Positions 8,531 through 17,593 of a stretch of DNA of 27,039 bases are shown in pieces. The DNA is from Mycoemilia scoparia (taxonomy: Eukaryota > Kickxellomycota > Kickxellomycetes > Kickxellales > Kickxellaceae). Position numbers and translations under genes: made by a program. Numbering within the stretch: position 1 is the first letter of the stretch; each line of letters begins with the position of its first letter. Under the pieces are notes generated by a model, which worked only from the letters and a program-made list of their open reading frames with translations, did not search any database and was not told the DNA's origin. The stretch covers positions 1 to 27,039 of the forward strand of contig JANBPU010000218.1 of the NCBI GenBank assembly GCA_027575805.1, given 5' to 3'.

Positions 8531-8600
8531 AACACATATGCACCTAAACTTTCAATGGTTTATAAATGTCAATGAGTAGAAAATTTACTGTGTATGTCAA

Positions 8601-9040
8601 CATTGTTTTTATTGATTTTAGTACATAGACAATTCTCATTTATTTTTTATCCCATTTATGTTATTTACAACTATTCTTCTTCATCTTCCCCGCACACATC
8701 CACAAACACTTCGATAGTGATGAATATAAAAATATTCGTATATATCTTTTGTGGGGACAGCAGTGGCAATGGTTTTAAATTGTTATCATTCGTGGAGAGT
8801 AAATAATAAAATAACTGGTCACAACTACCAGTATCAATGAAAATGGTTATATAGTCTGTGGAAAAGATATCTACATTAGAAAAGAATAATAATAATAATA
8901 ATACATGGCCAGAATTTACAAGGGATTACACAAAAGTGGGGCCTAAGGAATTACATACAAATTGGCCTGTAATTGGGCCAAGATATGAGGACTTGCTATT
9001 TCTGCATACCATACATTTGATCACAAGTGAAACCTGGCTA
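8601..9040. other. Intergenic, no gene seen
   Basis: Spacer after the duplicated block. It holds an AAT microsatellite at about 8886-8902. Open frames are short and look random. Confidence 0.45.
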
Positions 9041-9159
9041 TATGGATAATAATCTTTGAAGGGTGAACTTTTAATAGTAAAACTGGACATCCATTTGGCT
9101 GTGATTGCGCCTATAAACATTGGTCACCAAAATTTACCCTTCAAAAATTATTACCCATA
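9041..9159 (-). mobile_element. TA-targeting MITE, family 1, copy D with intact target duplication
   Basis: The 119 bp element lies in reverse orientation relative to copies B and C. The left end is TATGGATAATAATCTTTGAA and the right end is TTCAAAAATTATTACCCATA. The core reads AAAACTGGACATCCATTTGG, then CTGTGATTG, then TGGTCACCAAAA. An exact TA stands on both sides (9039-9040 and 9160-9161), which defines the ends and the target-site duplication. Confidence 0.92.
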
Positions 9160-9161
9160 TA

Positions 9162-10067
9162 GACATTATGAAAAAACAACAGTTGCTACCAAGAAACATG
9201 CTTACTCTAGTATTAATTCACCAACCAAATACTAGTTAATACATCCACGCTCTCATTTTGTGTTAAAACAAAGACGACGATAATGACGTCACAGACTAAA
9301 ATCCCTACTCTTAGCTTAGGTTTATTATCTAAAGAAAATCACAGACAATAATAAAGTTTATTTTTAGACTTATTTTCCTCAGCCAATCGCATTGGTTCCT
9401 ACGACATTATTTATTTTAATTCTTGCAAAAAACCAATGAATCTCCTCCTCAACCATCATCAGCATCATTCTGTAGCGTTTTGCATAATAGTTATATTCCT
9501 TAAGTTTCAACGATTGCTTCCCTCGTTACATTACTATCCAACCCATTAACAGGTTTATATACTGGTATACACATACACATGCTTCTTTTCTCCTCCTCCT
9601 CCTCCGACTTCCTCTCCTTCCTCCTTCTCTCGCCCCTTTAATTCCTACCAACGCTTTGATAGTATCTCTCTAGTCCATTTCTATAGCATCTTGAAAACAA
9701 TCAAGCATCACACTCGCATGCATGCATATTTCTGCGAACAATATATTTTCCCTGCTCCTTTATAACTCTTCATTATAGAAAATCCCTCGTCAACTCCTTA
9801 CATATCCTTCCCCCTATCACCACCAGCCCTACTTTGCTTATTGTTGTACATACACTTTGAAATGGTGTTGCTGCAAGGATCCAAGTTGAACGCATAACAA
9901 AGGCATGGAATCATCTGCAAAGAACCCCATTTCTATAATATCGTATGTTCTTCCTTGGTTATTGCAACATGTACTACTCGAGACTAGAAGGAGTATGTGT
10001 GGGCAGGTGAGTTTTATATAAGGAAACTTCATATTGACATCCATATAATATATATTGAGCGCGCTTG
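9162..10067. other. Upstream region of the membrane protein gene
   Basis: About 900 bp of spacer. It has a pyrimidine-rich stretch at about 9593-9640 (CTCCTCCTC units) and scattered TATA-like words. No gene was recognised on either strand. Confidence 0.45.
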
Positions 10068-10074
10068 TATAAAA
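10068..10074 (+). promoter_or_regulatory. Candidate TATA box of the membrane protein gene
   Basis: TATAAAA is followed by a CT-rich stretch. An alternative TATATAAG is at 10015-10022. Either would give a leader of about 290-340 nt, containing a TA microsatellite (10158-10178), a short upstream ORF (10259-10300) and a CA run (10351-10368). Confidence 0.35.
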
Positions 10075-10385
10075 ACCAAAGAGAGAATCTCCTTTACTCT
10101 CGCGAATACTCTTCTCTCTCATATATATCACCAACACTTCTATTTTGGCGCGTCTAGTATATATATATATATATATATTTCTATCTTTTACCATCCTTCT
10201 TTTTGCTTATTCACAATTTTTGATTTACAGCCTCTCTAATACTACTATTGATATATACATGTTGGTTTTATCTAAATATTGTCAATCATTGTGGCCATAG
10301 TCTTTGTATCAGTGCAAGTCTTTACAAATTGTTTACATCCATACTCACAAACACACACACACACACACTGAAAAAAGATAAACGA

Positions 10386-13300
10386 ATGGGTGCAATATCA
10401 TTTCTATTCAAAACCCTAATTCTGCCCAGCCTCCTATCCACCACACTATTCAGCTTCTATAGCAGCAATGGCGGAGCAGCAGGGTCCATGACGCAATCAT
10501 CATTCTTATTTGGAATCACCCCAGTACACGGCTATAAAACCCAAGCCCTGCTTTTGCCATGTGACGAATTAACCCGAAAAGATGTCGGGCTAATTTTCAG
10601 GACAATCACAGCCGAGATGCTGCCTCCCAGCTCAAGTGCCGCCGATAAGGTGCATATCAAACTAGGAATGGGCGAGCTTGTCCAGCAGACCCGTACAAAA
10701 AGCGATAATGAGGTTGGCGATACCATTGACAGAGATTTTGGAAACATATTTGCCAAAGTGCGGTCACAAAATTTGGGCGGCATCGTTGAGTCCCGCCCCA
10801 GAATAAAGTTTTCCAATCTTCCTGGTGGTGGTGGAAGCAAGGGCGGGGATATAATAGCTGAGATGGATGTCAGGATTGTGTCCTCGGTTATTTCGGATAC
10901 AGCCCTACTAATCGAATTTCACTCCCGAAACTCGACCTCCCAACAACAACAACAACAACAACAGCAGCAGCAGCAATCGACGACTATGGTGGCTTGCAAT
11001 CTGGTCGAATTTTCTGGCACAAACCCTTCTATGTTACGTTTCAACCGTGCCCTGCCCATAGTCACAATCATCATTACCTTGGTATCGGCCATAATCAGCA
11101 AAATCCTCCTATATCGCAGCCGCAACATAAAGCATTCAACCACAACCCTGGTCGATATGTTGGCGGGGGTAAATCTAACCAGCGAAATGATACACATCCA
11201 GCTACCATCGCTGACATTTGTGTTCACACATATTCAGTTTCTGGTGGCCATTGGGATACTGCCTATTGCGTATCCGGTATCATATTTGGAAATCATAATG
11301 GATTATTTATGGACATTCTTGTTGTTCCCCAAATCCGCCCTTGTTCATGTAATCGACCACTCGTCCAGTGCTAGCCATTGGGACAAGGCTGCCGATGAAG
11401 GGTTTGAGTACAATTCGAACAAGAGCAGTAGCGCAGCAAGGGATGGCCAAATTGCCATGGGTGGCGGCGATGCTGATGACGAAAGAACCGTTGTGGTTCC
11501 TCAGCTGGTGGCGGTCCATGAGCATGGTTTGGACTGTTTATTTAGAATGGGTGGGACTAAGGGTGCTCCAGCATTTGGTATCCAGTTGGTTGCTGCGGTT
11601 GTTATCGGAGTACTGGTGGCTTTGATTTTCTTGGTTTTGGCTGCGGTTTGGTCGAAACTTTATTGTCGGTACAAGAACAATTATATGAGGAATAAGAGTC
11701 GCCATAGAAGTGGCCGTTCGAAGAAGAGATTAGCCCAGGAACAGCAGCAGTCCCAACATCAAAGCGATGTTGAAGCTCATAGCAGTGGCCATGATGATGG
11801 TGAGAAGGACAGTCAGGAAATAGACCAACTTCAACACCAAGAAGTAACAACGGCAGAAACAGCAGCAGCAGAAGAAGAAGAAGAAGAGAAGGAGGGTTAT
11901 CGTATTAGAAAGCCATTTAAACAGGTAACAGCCAGGGATGTCTGGAATGCCAAAAAGCCATTCATAGTGGCTACCTTCTACAATATGATGCTGCGCTACG
12001 GTATCATAATCTATTTCCCAGTTTTGACGATCTGTTTCCACCAACTGACGTACCATTACAAGACATGGAGCACTGTTTTGGCTGGTATCTTGGTTGGCCT
12101 TTTGGCCTTCGTTGCACCAGCTGCGCTTGGCTGGAGAATATATGTTGTGCTGTTCAAGATGGATCCGTCAAGAGAAGCCAAAAACGACCCACCTATTAAA
12201 AGTGCCCAAAAGAAGTTATCATCGACATCTCCCCCTCCCACCCCTACCACTATCAACAGCAATGGAAATGGCAATGCTCAAACCGCAACTGAACCCAATA
12301 TAGGCACTAACAACAGCCAAAGCGATAATGGTGACTTGTTGGGTTTAACCAGAGAACCAGCAAGAAGATCCTCCTCAATTTCAACCCTGGCTCCTCCTCC
12401 TTCTTCCACACCAGGCTCAAAAACAATAAATAATGAGAAAATACGAAGTGTAGGATTCCGGATGTCCGAAGTCTCACTGTCTACAACATCCTCGACTTCA
12501 TCGCGCCCTTCATCGATCTCACACATATCATTATCAGACCCAGGCTACAAAACCCAAAAAGAAATCACTCTGGTTTCCGCCTGGATCTCGATAACGCCAC
12601 TTTTGCCATTCTCCTCCACCCCATTCCGCAACTTTACCCGCATAGCCAACCACCTGCTTCCCTACAACGCCCTGGCAACGTTCCTATACACAGTCCTCAC
12701 GGCCATGGCCATTGGAATCTCCTACGCAAACCCCCCAGCTTCATGGGGGATCCTGGTAGCCGCCCAATTCTTTTACACTGTTTACCTTGTCGCAACCCGC
12801 CCCTACTCGGCATCGTTATCGACATCGTCCAATTCGTGGATGTGTTGGTATCCAAACACAATGGTCATAGTCAGCAGCATATTCCGTCTGGCCATGATCT
12901 TCCTAATCACCCCGTTGGCTTTACAGCCTACTTCCATACAATTCCAGGTTGTCCAAATCCTCGGCTATGTTTTGATCATTCTGTCGTGGACCAGCATGTG
13001 TGTTATTATCTTGGTGGTCGGTTTTGTCAATCCCCTGGTTTGCATCACCGTGGGCCTGAGAGAAGCTAAACAACGGAAACTGGAAGAAAGAGTCGATGCC
13101 ATTATAAAAAACTCTATGTCTTCGCATCCTTATCACCACCACCATTCGTCGAGGTCTTCGTTGGGGTCGTCTATGTCGCTTACTTCTATGAACACTGCTA
13201 TTAATGCTGCTGCTGCCGCTGCCGCTAATAACTACAGCAACAGACATTCGGGCGTATCGTCAATAGCTGGAAGTGTGTCGGATATAAAAAGCATGTATAG

Positions 13301-13484
13301 TAATTCTACCGGCGAAAATAGATCCAGAGTAATGTATGATACTTCCCTTATGGACAACGATGATGATATTGAGGCCGCTGTCAGAGACATTGTTGCAAGA
13401 GATTCAATGGCCAGCTTTGACTACAATGATGTTCATTATCGCGGCCTCGATGGTCACCATAAGCCCAGGCCCAAACGAAAGTAG
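10386..13484 (+). CDS. Multi-pass membrane protein, putative fungal TRP/Flc-like channel, 1032 aa
   Basis: The first ATG of the frame is at 10386; the frame is open further upstream but only from a TTG. Residues 1-25 form a signal peptide (MGAISFLFKTLILPSLLSTT). A lumenal or extracellular domain follows (about 30-215) with a run of 12 Gln at 186-197. Hydrophobic spans lie near 222-242, 275-300, 305-325, 398-422, 530-555, 561-590, 755-780, 787-806, 820-845 and 855-890. Two long hydrophilic, Ser/Gln/Glu-rich loops separate them (about 425-520 and 595-720). The tail (about 900-1032) is rich in His, Ser and Ala. Signal peptide, lumenal domain and about nine spans match the fungal TRP-like/flavin-carrier (Flc, Pkd2) architecture, and the ARPYS-like step between spans also fits. 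I see no decisive motif, so the family call is tentative; the gene itself is sure. The poly(A) signal is at 13643. Confidence 0.75.
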   Translation: MGAISFLFKTLILPSLLSTTLFSFYSSNGGAAGSMTQSSFLFGITPVHGYKTQALLLPCDELTRKDVGLIFRTITAEMLPPSSSAADKVHIKLGMGELVQQTRTKSDNEVGDTIDRDFGNIFAKVRSQNLGGIVESRPRIKFSNLPGGGGSKGGDIIAEMDVRIVSSVISDTALLIEFHSRNSTSQQQQQQQQQQQQSTTMVACNLVEFSGTNPSMLRFNRALPIVTIIITLVSAIISKILLYRSRNIKHSTTTLVDMLAGVNLTSEMIHIQLPSLTFVFTHIQFLVAIGILPIAYPVSYLEIIMDYLWTFLLFPKSALVHVIDHSSSASHWDKAADEGFEYNSNKSSSAARDGQIAMGGGDADDERTVVVPQLVAVHEHGLDCLFRMGGTKGAPAFGIQLVAAVVIGVLVALIFLVLAAVWSKLYCRYKNNYMRNKSRHRSGRSKKRLAQEQQQSQHQSDVEAHSSGHDDGEKDSQEIDQLQHQEVTTAETAAAEEEEEEKEGYRIRKPFKQVTARDVWNAKKPFIVATFYNMMLRYGIIIYFPVLTICFHQLTYHYKTWSTVLAGILVGLLAFVAPAALGWRIYVVLFKMDPSREAKNDPPIKSAQKKLSSTSPPPTPTTINSNGNGNAQTATEPNIGTNNSQSDNGDLLGLTREPARRSSSISTLAPPPSSTPGSKTINNEKIRSVGFRMSEVSLSTTSSTSSRPSSISHISLSDPGYKTQKEITLVSAWISITPLLPFSSTPFRNFTRIANHLLPYNALATFLYTVLTAMAIGISYANPPASWGILVAAQFFYTVYLVATRPYSASLSTSSNSWMCWYPNTMVIVSSIFRLAMIFLITPLALQPTSIQFQVVQILGYVLIILSWTSMCVIILVVGFVNPLVCITVGLREAKQRKLEERVDAIIKNSMSSHPYHHHHSSRSSLGSSMSLTSMNTAINAAAAAAANNYSNRHSGVSSIAGSVSDIKSMYSNSTGENRSRVMYDTSLMDNDDDIEAAVRDIVARDSMASFDYNDVHYRGLDGHHKPRPKRK

Positions 13485-13642
13485 TTTTTGCTAATTGCTT
13501 TCAAATCACTATCAGCGTGAGACTTATTTGCATAAAGGGGAAGGGAGGGTTCTGTATTGCCAGTTCTTGTTGGATTATCATCCTAGTTTATTTGTATTTT
13601 GATAGAAAATTCTAACAGTTTTTGCCATTTTTTGCGTTTTAT

Positions 13643-13648
13643 AATAAA
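13643..13648 (+). terminator. Poly(A) signal of the membrane protein gene
   Basis: AATAAA in ATAATAAATAATAAC lies 159 bp after the stop, in the 257 bp gap between this gene and the convergent CorA gene. Confidence 0.55.
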
Positions 13649-13741
13649 TAATAACACAGTTGACAAATTATTTAATAGAAATTGGACATCTTATAACTCA
13701 TGAATACAAAGACACTTTCAAATACATAAATGAAAATATTG

Positions 13742-16681
13742 TCAGAGCCTTGGCTTGATTATGTAGATTGCAACAACACAGGTTAAGGCCCACAGACCCA
13801 TCGATCCCAGGATAGTAAAGAACTGCCATTCATTTGTTCTTTCGTCATTATTCTGGCCTGGGACCCTGACGTTCATGCCCCACAAGCTGGATACCAAATT
13901 GAGCGGCAAGAAAATCACCGTTACCGTCGTTAGATTAGCCATCACGCCGTTCGTTTCAAAGCTTGAACTTGTCATCATTAGATTGACTCGAGTCATAAAA
14001 TTAAGGTTTGCCCGAGACAGAATCCGCTCGCAATGATAAATGGATCCACTCATGGTTTCCAAATGGTCCTGGATATCATTCAGATAGCGCGACATATCAG
14101 TCAATGTAGTCCAGAATGGAATCTTATCTTGATAAGATCCTGGTCCTGGAAATCCTTTTGGACTACCTCCAAAAATACCACTGCTGGCATAGTAGTTGGT
14201 ATGTGGTAGTTGATGTTGGTGGTTAAGTCCATATAGTCCAGATAATGAATCGCTGTGATGCAAATGAGAACCGCTTATCCTTCTAACATCGTTAGATATG
14301 GCGGGCATTACGTCTGGTGGTTCTGATAATCCTTGAGCTCTTGTATTGAAAGCTGACTCCCTTTGATTGCCCATCCGATTCCCAATATCAGTAGCTGTAT
14401 CAAAACTCAAAAAATCGTTATTCCTATTGGAATCGACGTTGCTGTCTATGATATGATCGTTGTAAAGGCATGGAAGTGATTGGGAGGCATGGATGGGACG
14501 ATTTGGCTCTCCTCTGCTTCGATCTTCATTGTCTTTCTGTCTTGTCGTTGGTGACAATACATGGTGCTTACGGTGGCGGGGCTGATATTTGTGAAACAGG
14601 TTGTTGTTGTGCATTGCCAAATCTTGGAAATATTTTATCCGGTCACTAACCCTTCTCTCTAAGGCCCTAACAACCTCTTTCTTGCCTTGAAGGATTCTCA
14701 ACATCCATAAAACCTTGCGCCTTTCGGTGCTGATTCTCCTCAGCATATCTGCTTGTTCGCCTTGAGTGAGAATGAGCACCAGCTCATCGACAGCATCAGC
14801 CTCGATCTCCAATAGTCTCGATACGGGCAGCAATTCATCAATAACATTGTCCATCACTGCATATGCTGCATAACTTGGAATAATGACAGTGTCGATAGAA
14901 TCGTCCATTAAACGTGCTATGGCCTTACGTGTGGCGCTCAGTGGACTATTGTGAAACGTCAAAACTCCTCTATGAATCAAAACGATGAACAAAGGAACTG
15001 TCTTTTCTTGGTCATAATCCACATAGCCCTCATTCCAAGACACATTACTTCGTCTTTCGAAACGATCCTGGTGATTGCCAATATTATCGACATTACTTTT
15101 AATGCTCCCTAAATAGTGATTATGCAACGTATCACGCCTCTCCAGATTCGTGTTTTCGGTATTCATGTGCCCAAGAGCTACTGATGTATAATCTTCATTC
15201 TCTGCAATCGCTTCTGCAGCATTTCGGGCAGAATCAGATGATCTGCGATTAGGTGCGATATTCTTATACGCAAGATCCTTTGGTTTTTCAGATGATAATC
15301 TAAATTTGGCCTTAGTATTGCCCTTTATCCTTATACTTGATGCTCTGCTATGAGCATTATTATAAGTATTTGTGGTACCAGTTCTTTTGACAACAGGCGC
15401 ACTTCCACCAATGAATGAAGATAAGGATCTTCTTGCATTAGATTTTGCCGAGTCCTTGCTTTTGTGTTTAAGAGCTTTTTCTTTCTCAAAGACTAGTTGT
15501 GGTGAAAACTCATGAGCAGGTGTCAAAGCACGGAAGCACATAAAATCATAGTTCTTGAATGACTCAAATTTGTCAGTAGACGGTGGCTCGAACATTATAT
15601 CCTCAACAGTAAGCGAGTGGAGCCCAAATGTATTGGCCAATGCCTCCATTTCTTCCTCGCTTGGTGCTGTGATGTCAAGCCAAAACATCTTCTCACCCCC
15701 ATTCTTTTTATCAGAAACATTGGTTTTACTGCTACTTGTGTTAGTAGTTGTCACGGTTGCACCTGTTGTTTTGCTTTGATCAAAATGGGCAGCTTTATGA
15801 GTAATTTGTGATGAGTCAGGTTCGGTGATATTAAACATGGGAACATCAGAATAAACAGTACCAGTCTGATCAACAGGTTTGCGGGAAGTACTAGTATTTT
15901 GTTGTTCAGGATTATCATAGATATTTTGTACCAGTGTGGCAAAATCCATGGCATTGATTTCAAGATCCCCAATAGAATCGGCAAATTGTACATCATTTCC
16001 AGGCACATATAATGCAAGGCGGCTGGGGTTATTTAAAACCTCATCAATTTTGTTTAATTCTTCTTGATCTTGGAGTAGCTGATAGGTTATTGTGTTTTTC
16101 CCAAGTTCATTCCTCTCGTTGTTATTACTGCTCCCATGAATGTCTGCCTTAGTTTGAGGTACAGAAAGGCTTTGTTTTCTGAGGTGAGGACGAACCCAAT
16201 GGCGCAATGCATTCCAATTCATGGAATTAAATGGACTATTGTAGTGGCGATGTTGGTGGTGGATATCGCTTTTAAGGCCTGTCTGACCATCTACATTCTT
16301 GTCATTTTTAAAATCCTGGTCGGGATTTCCGAATTTAATATTATTATTTTGATTATTGTTGTCGCATTCATCAGTTGGTGGTGGGACTACTGCTGGATGA
16401 CTGGTAGGGTACACACCGTGTCCACTGGGAGACAAATCGTTTTGTGCAGAGACATCATTATTCAAGTCAGGAAATGTTACTGCTGGACGATTGACGGGGT
16501 ACTCTTCAAATGGATGCGAATCGTTGCGGCTATTAAAAGCACTGTTGCTAGTATCTGCTTCTGATGTTACTGCTAAAGGTGGTTGAGGAACAGCAATTGA
16601 GAGAAACTGCTCCTCATCGACTTGTGTGCCATTTGATGTTGAGCGGCGATGCTGATGATTATTATATGACTGGTTGCTCAT
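13742..16681 (-). CDS. CorA-family Mg2+ transporter, Mnr2/Alr1 type, 979 aa (paralogue 1)
   Basis: Carries Mg2+ across the vacuolar or plasma membrane as a pentamer, as known for fungal Alr1 and Mnr2. The N-terminal ~325 residues are disordered and rich in Asn, Ser and His. The CorA domain begins near 330 (KMFWLDITAPSEEEMEAL, then LHSLTVEDIM) and continues with the strand PLFIVLIHRGVLTFH. A long helical region follows (DELLPVSRLLEIEADAVDEL, then DMLRRISTERRKVLWMLRIL), then the stalk helix YLNDIQDHLETM and RILSRANLNFMTRVNLMM. A first membrane segment ends in the signature GMN (935-937) in SLWGMNVRVPG, and a second lies at about 952-976. The short, basic C-terminus is IIKPRL. An inserted disordered segment (about 690-850) interrupts the helical bundle. 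The gene is intronless and lies head-to-tail with paralogue 2. It resembles Mnr2, but I leave the symbol blank because Alr1 and Mnr2 cannot be separated here. Confidence 0.93.
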   Translation of the reverse strand: MSNQSYNNHQHRRSTSNGTQVDEEQFLSIAVPQPPLAVTSEADTSNSAFNSRNDSHPFEEYPVNRPAVTFPDLNNDVSAQNDLSPSGHGVYPTSHPAVVPPPTDECDNNNQNNNIKFGNPDQDFKNDKNVDGQTGLKSDIHHQHRHYNSPFNSMNWNALRHWVRPHLRKQSLSVPQTKADIHGSSNNNERNELGKNTITYQLLQDQEELNKIDEVLNNPSRLALYVPGNDVQFADSIGDLEINAMDFATLVQNIYDNPEQQNTSTSRKPVDQTGTVYSDVPMFNITEPDSSQITHKAAHFDQSKTTGATVTTTNTSSSKTNVSDKKNGGEKMFWLDITAPSEEEMEALANTFGLHSLTVEDIMFEPPSTDKFESFKNYDFMCFRALTPAHEFSPQLVFEKEKALKHKSKDSAKSNARRSLSSFIGGSAPVVKRTGTTNTYNNAHSRASSIRIKGNTKAKFRLSSEKPKDLAYKNIAPNRRSSDSARNAAEAIAENEDYTSVALGHMNTENTNLERRDTLHNHYLGSIKSNVDNIGNHQDRFERRSNVSWNEGYVDYDQEKTVPLFIVLIHRGVLTFHNSPLSATRKAIARLMDDSIDTVIIPSYAAYAVMDNVIDELLPVSRLLEIEADAVDELVLILTQGEQADMLRRISTERRKVLWMLRILQGKKEVVRALERRVSDRIKYFQDLAMHNNNLFHKYQPRHRKHHVLSPTTRQKDNEDRSRGEPNRPIHASQSLPCLYNDHIIDSNVDSNRNNDFLSFDTATDIGNRMGNQRESAFNTRAQGLSEPPDVMPAISNDVRRISGSHLHHSDSLSGLYGLNHQHQLPHTNYYASSGIFGGSPKGFPGPGSYQDKIPFWTTLTDMSRYLNDIQDHLETMSGSIYHCERILSRANLNFMTRVNLMMTSSSFETNGVMANLTTVTVIFLPLNLVSSLWGMNVRVPGQNNDERTNEWQFFTILGSMGLWALTCVVAIYIIKPRL

Positions 16682-17593
16682 GATGTAGCTAACAAAAAGG
16701 CATTAAGCATGCGTATCACTGAAGAAGGAACAGAAAAACAGGCAGGTAGGTGAATAGGAGTATATCTAACCGTCTTTGTGTTACAAATATGTTTAGAGGG
16801 TTGTATGGAGAGCAACAGCAGTGATGTCCTTCAATATTTCCAATTCATCGGTATCTGTACGTACTTGTTTAAAGCTACTTGAAAAGACCAGCAATTAATA
16901 TAAAGAAAATAACAAAGTGAGATGATAAAAAGATAGAAAAATGAGTTTAGAAGCAAAATGAAAATAGAAGAGGCAAAGGAACCAGAACCCTGAAGTATGC
17001 AAGAGAAATGAAAAGGAAGCAGGGAATGAAAAATATGCCGTTAGTTGCATTTGTTGACTTTATAAGACAATTTCTACTCCAAGGCTTTTTGAGTGTATAT
17101 GCTATGAAGGCAATTGTGAAATTCTAAGTAAATAGTCTCCATGGCACCTAGCATACACTCACACTCACAAACATATATATGGCAAGCAGTTCTCTAACAA
17201 AAAGGAACAGACAGATACCCTCATACATTTTATCGGAGTCTCAGAGATGATTGGATAGTATCCAAAGGAATATCCTAATACCATCCTTTTAGAGGAGACT
17301 ACTCTGCCATATTCTTAACTGCCCAGCTACAAATGTAGGAGTTGATAAACAATAAATCCCACAGCTCCCAAATTCAAATTACTGTTTTAATGCACACTCA
17401 GAACGGCAAATGCAATTTCAATAGTCTATATTTGAAGAATTAAGATAAAAAACACGGACAAGAAACAAAAATACCAAGGCTTCAGAATAGCCTATATATA
17501 CCAACTAAACTACCTTATTTTCAGCCACCAATGTCAAATCAAGTATAGCCCGAGAAATAAGAGAGACAAGAAAAAAAGTAAAAGCAAAAGGAA
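16682..17593. other. Spacer between the tandem CorA genes
   Basis: About 0.9 kb holding the promoter and 5' leader of paralogue 1 and the 3' flank of paralogue 2. It has no separate gene. Purine-rich AGAAAA stretches fill 16900-17040, and a similar purine-rich stretch precedes paralogue 2, so the leaders are also homologous. Confidence 0.5.
17058..17066 (-). promoter_or_regulatory. TATA box of CorA paralogue 1
   Basis: The minus strand reads CTTATAAAG, about 380 bp before the ATG. The identical nonamer occurs at 21305-21313 ahead of paralogue 2. In both genes GTGTATGCTAG lies a further 75-82 bp upstream (17148-17158 and 21388-21398). Confidence 0.5.

Larger units (their letters stand above)
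6120..8600 (+). repeat. Tandem duplication of the four-cysteine gene and its flanks
   Basis: The block from about 6120 to 7312 and the block from about 7434 to 8600 are homologous through promoter, coding region, 3' UTR and beyond. Landmarks are CATGCAAA about 185 bp before each ATG, TATAAAA about 100-106 bp before each ATG, ATGTCTCAAAGAT at each start, GAAGGAATGCTG near each end, and CACCTAAACTTTCAATG after each AATAAA. The second block has drifted and lost its frame. MITE copies B, C and D lie before, between and after the blocks. Confidence 0.85.

Noticed and set aside
10248..10385. N-terminal extension of the membrane protein to 10248
   Set aside because: The extension starts in TTG, runs through a CA repeat and would bury the signal peptide. 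The first ATG is 10386.
15555..15779. Plus-strand frame resembling one at 19443-19712
   Set aside because: The similarity only mirrors the conserved CorA coding sequence on the other strand, so it is not an independent gene family.
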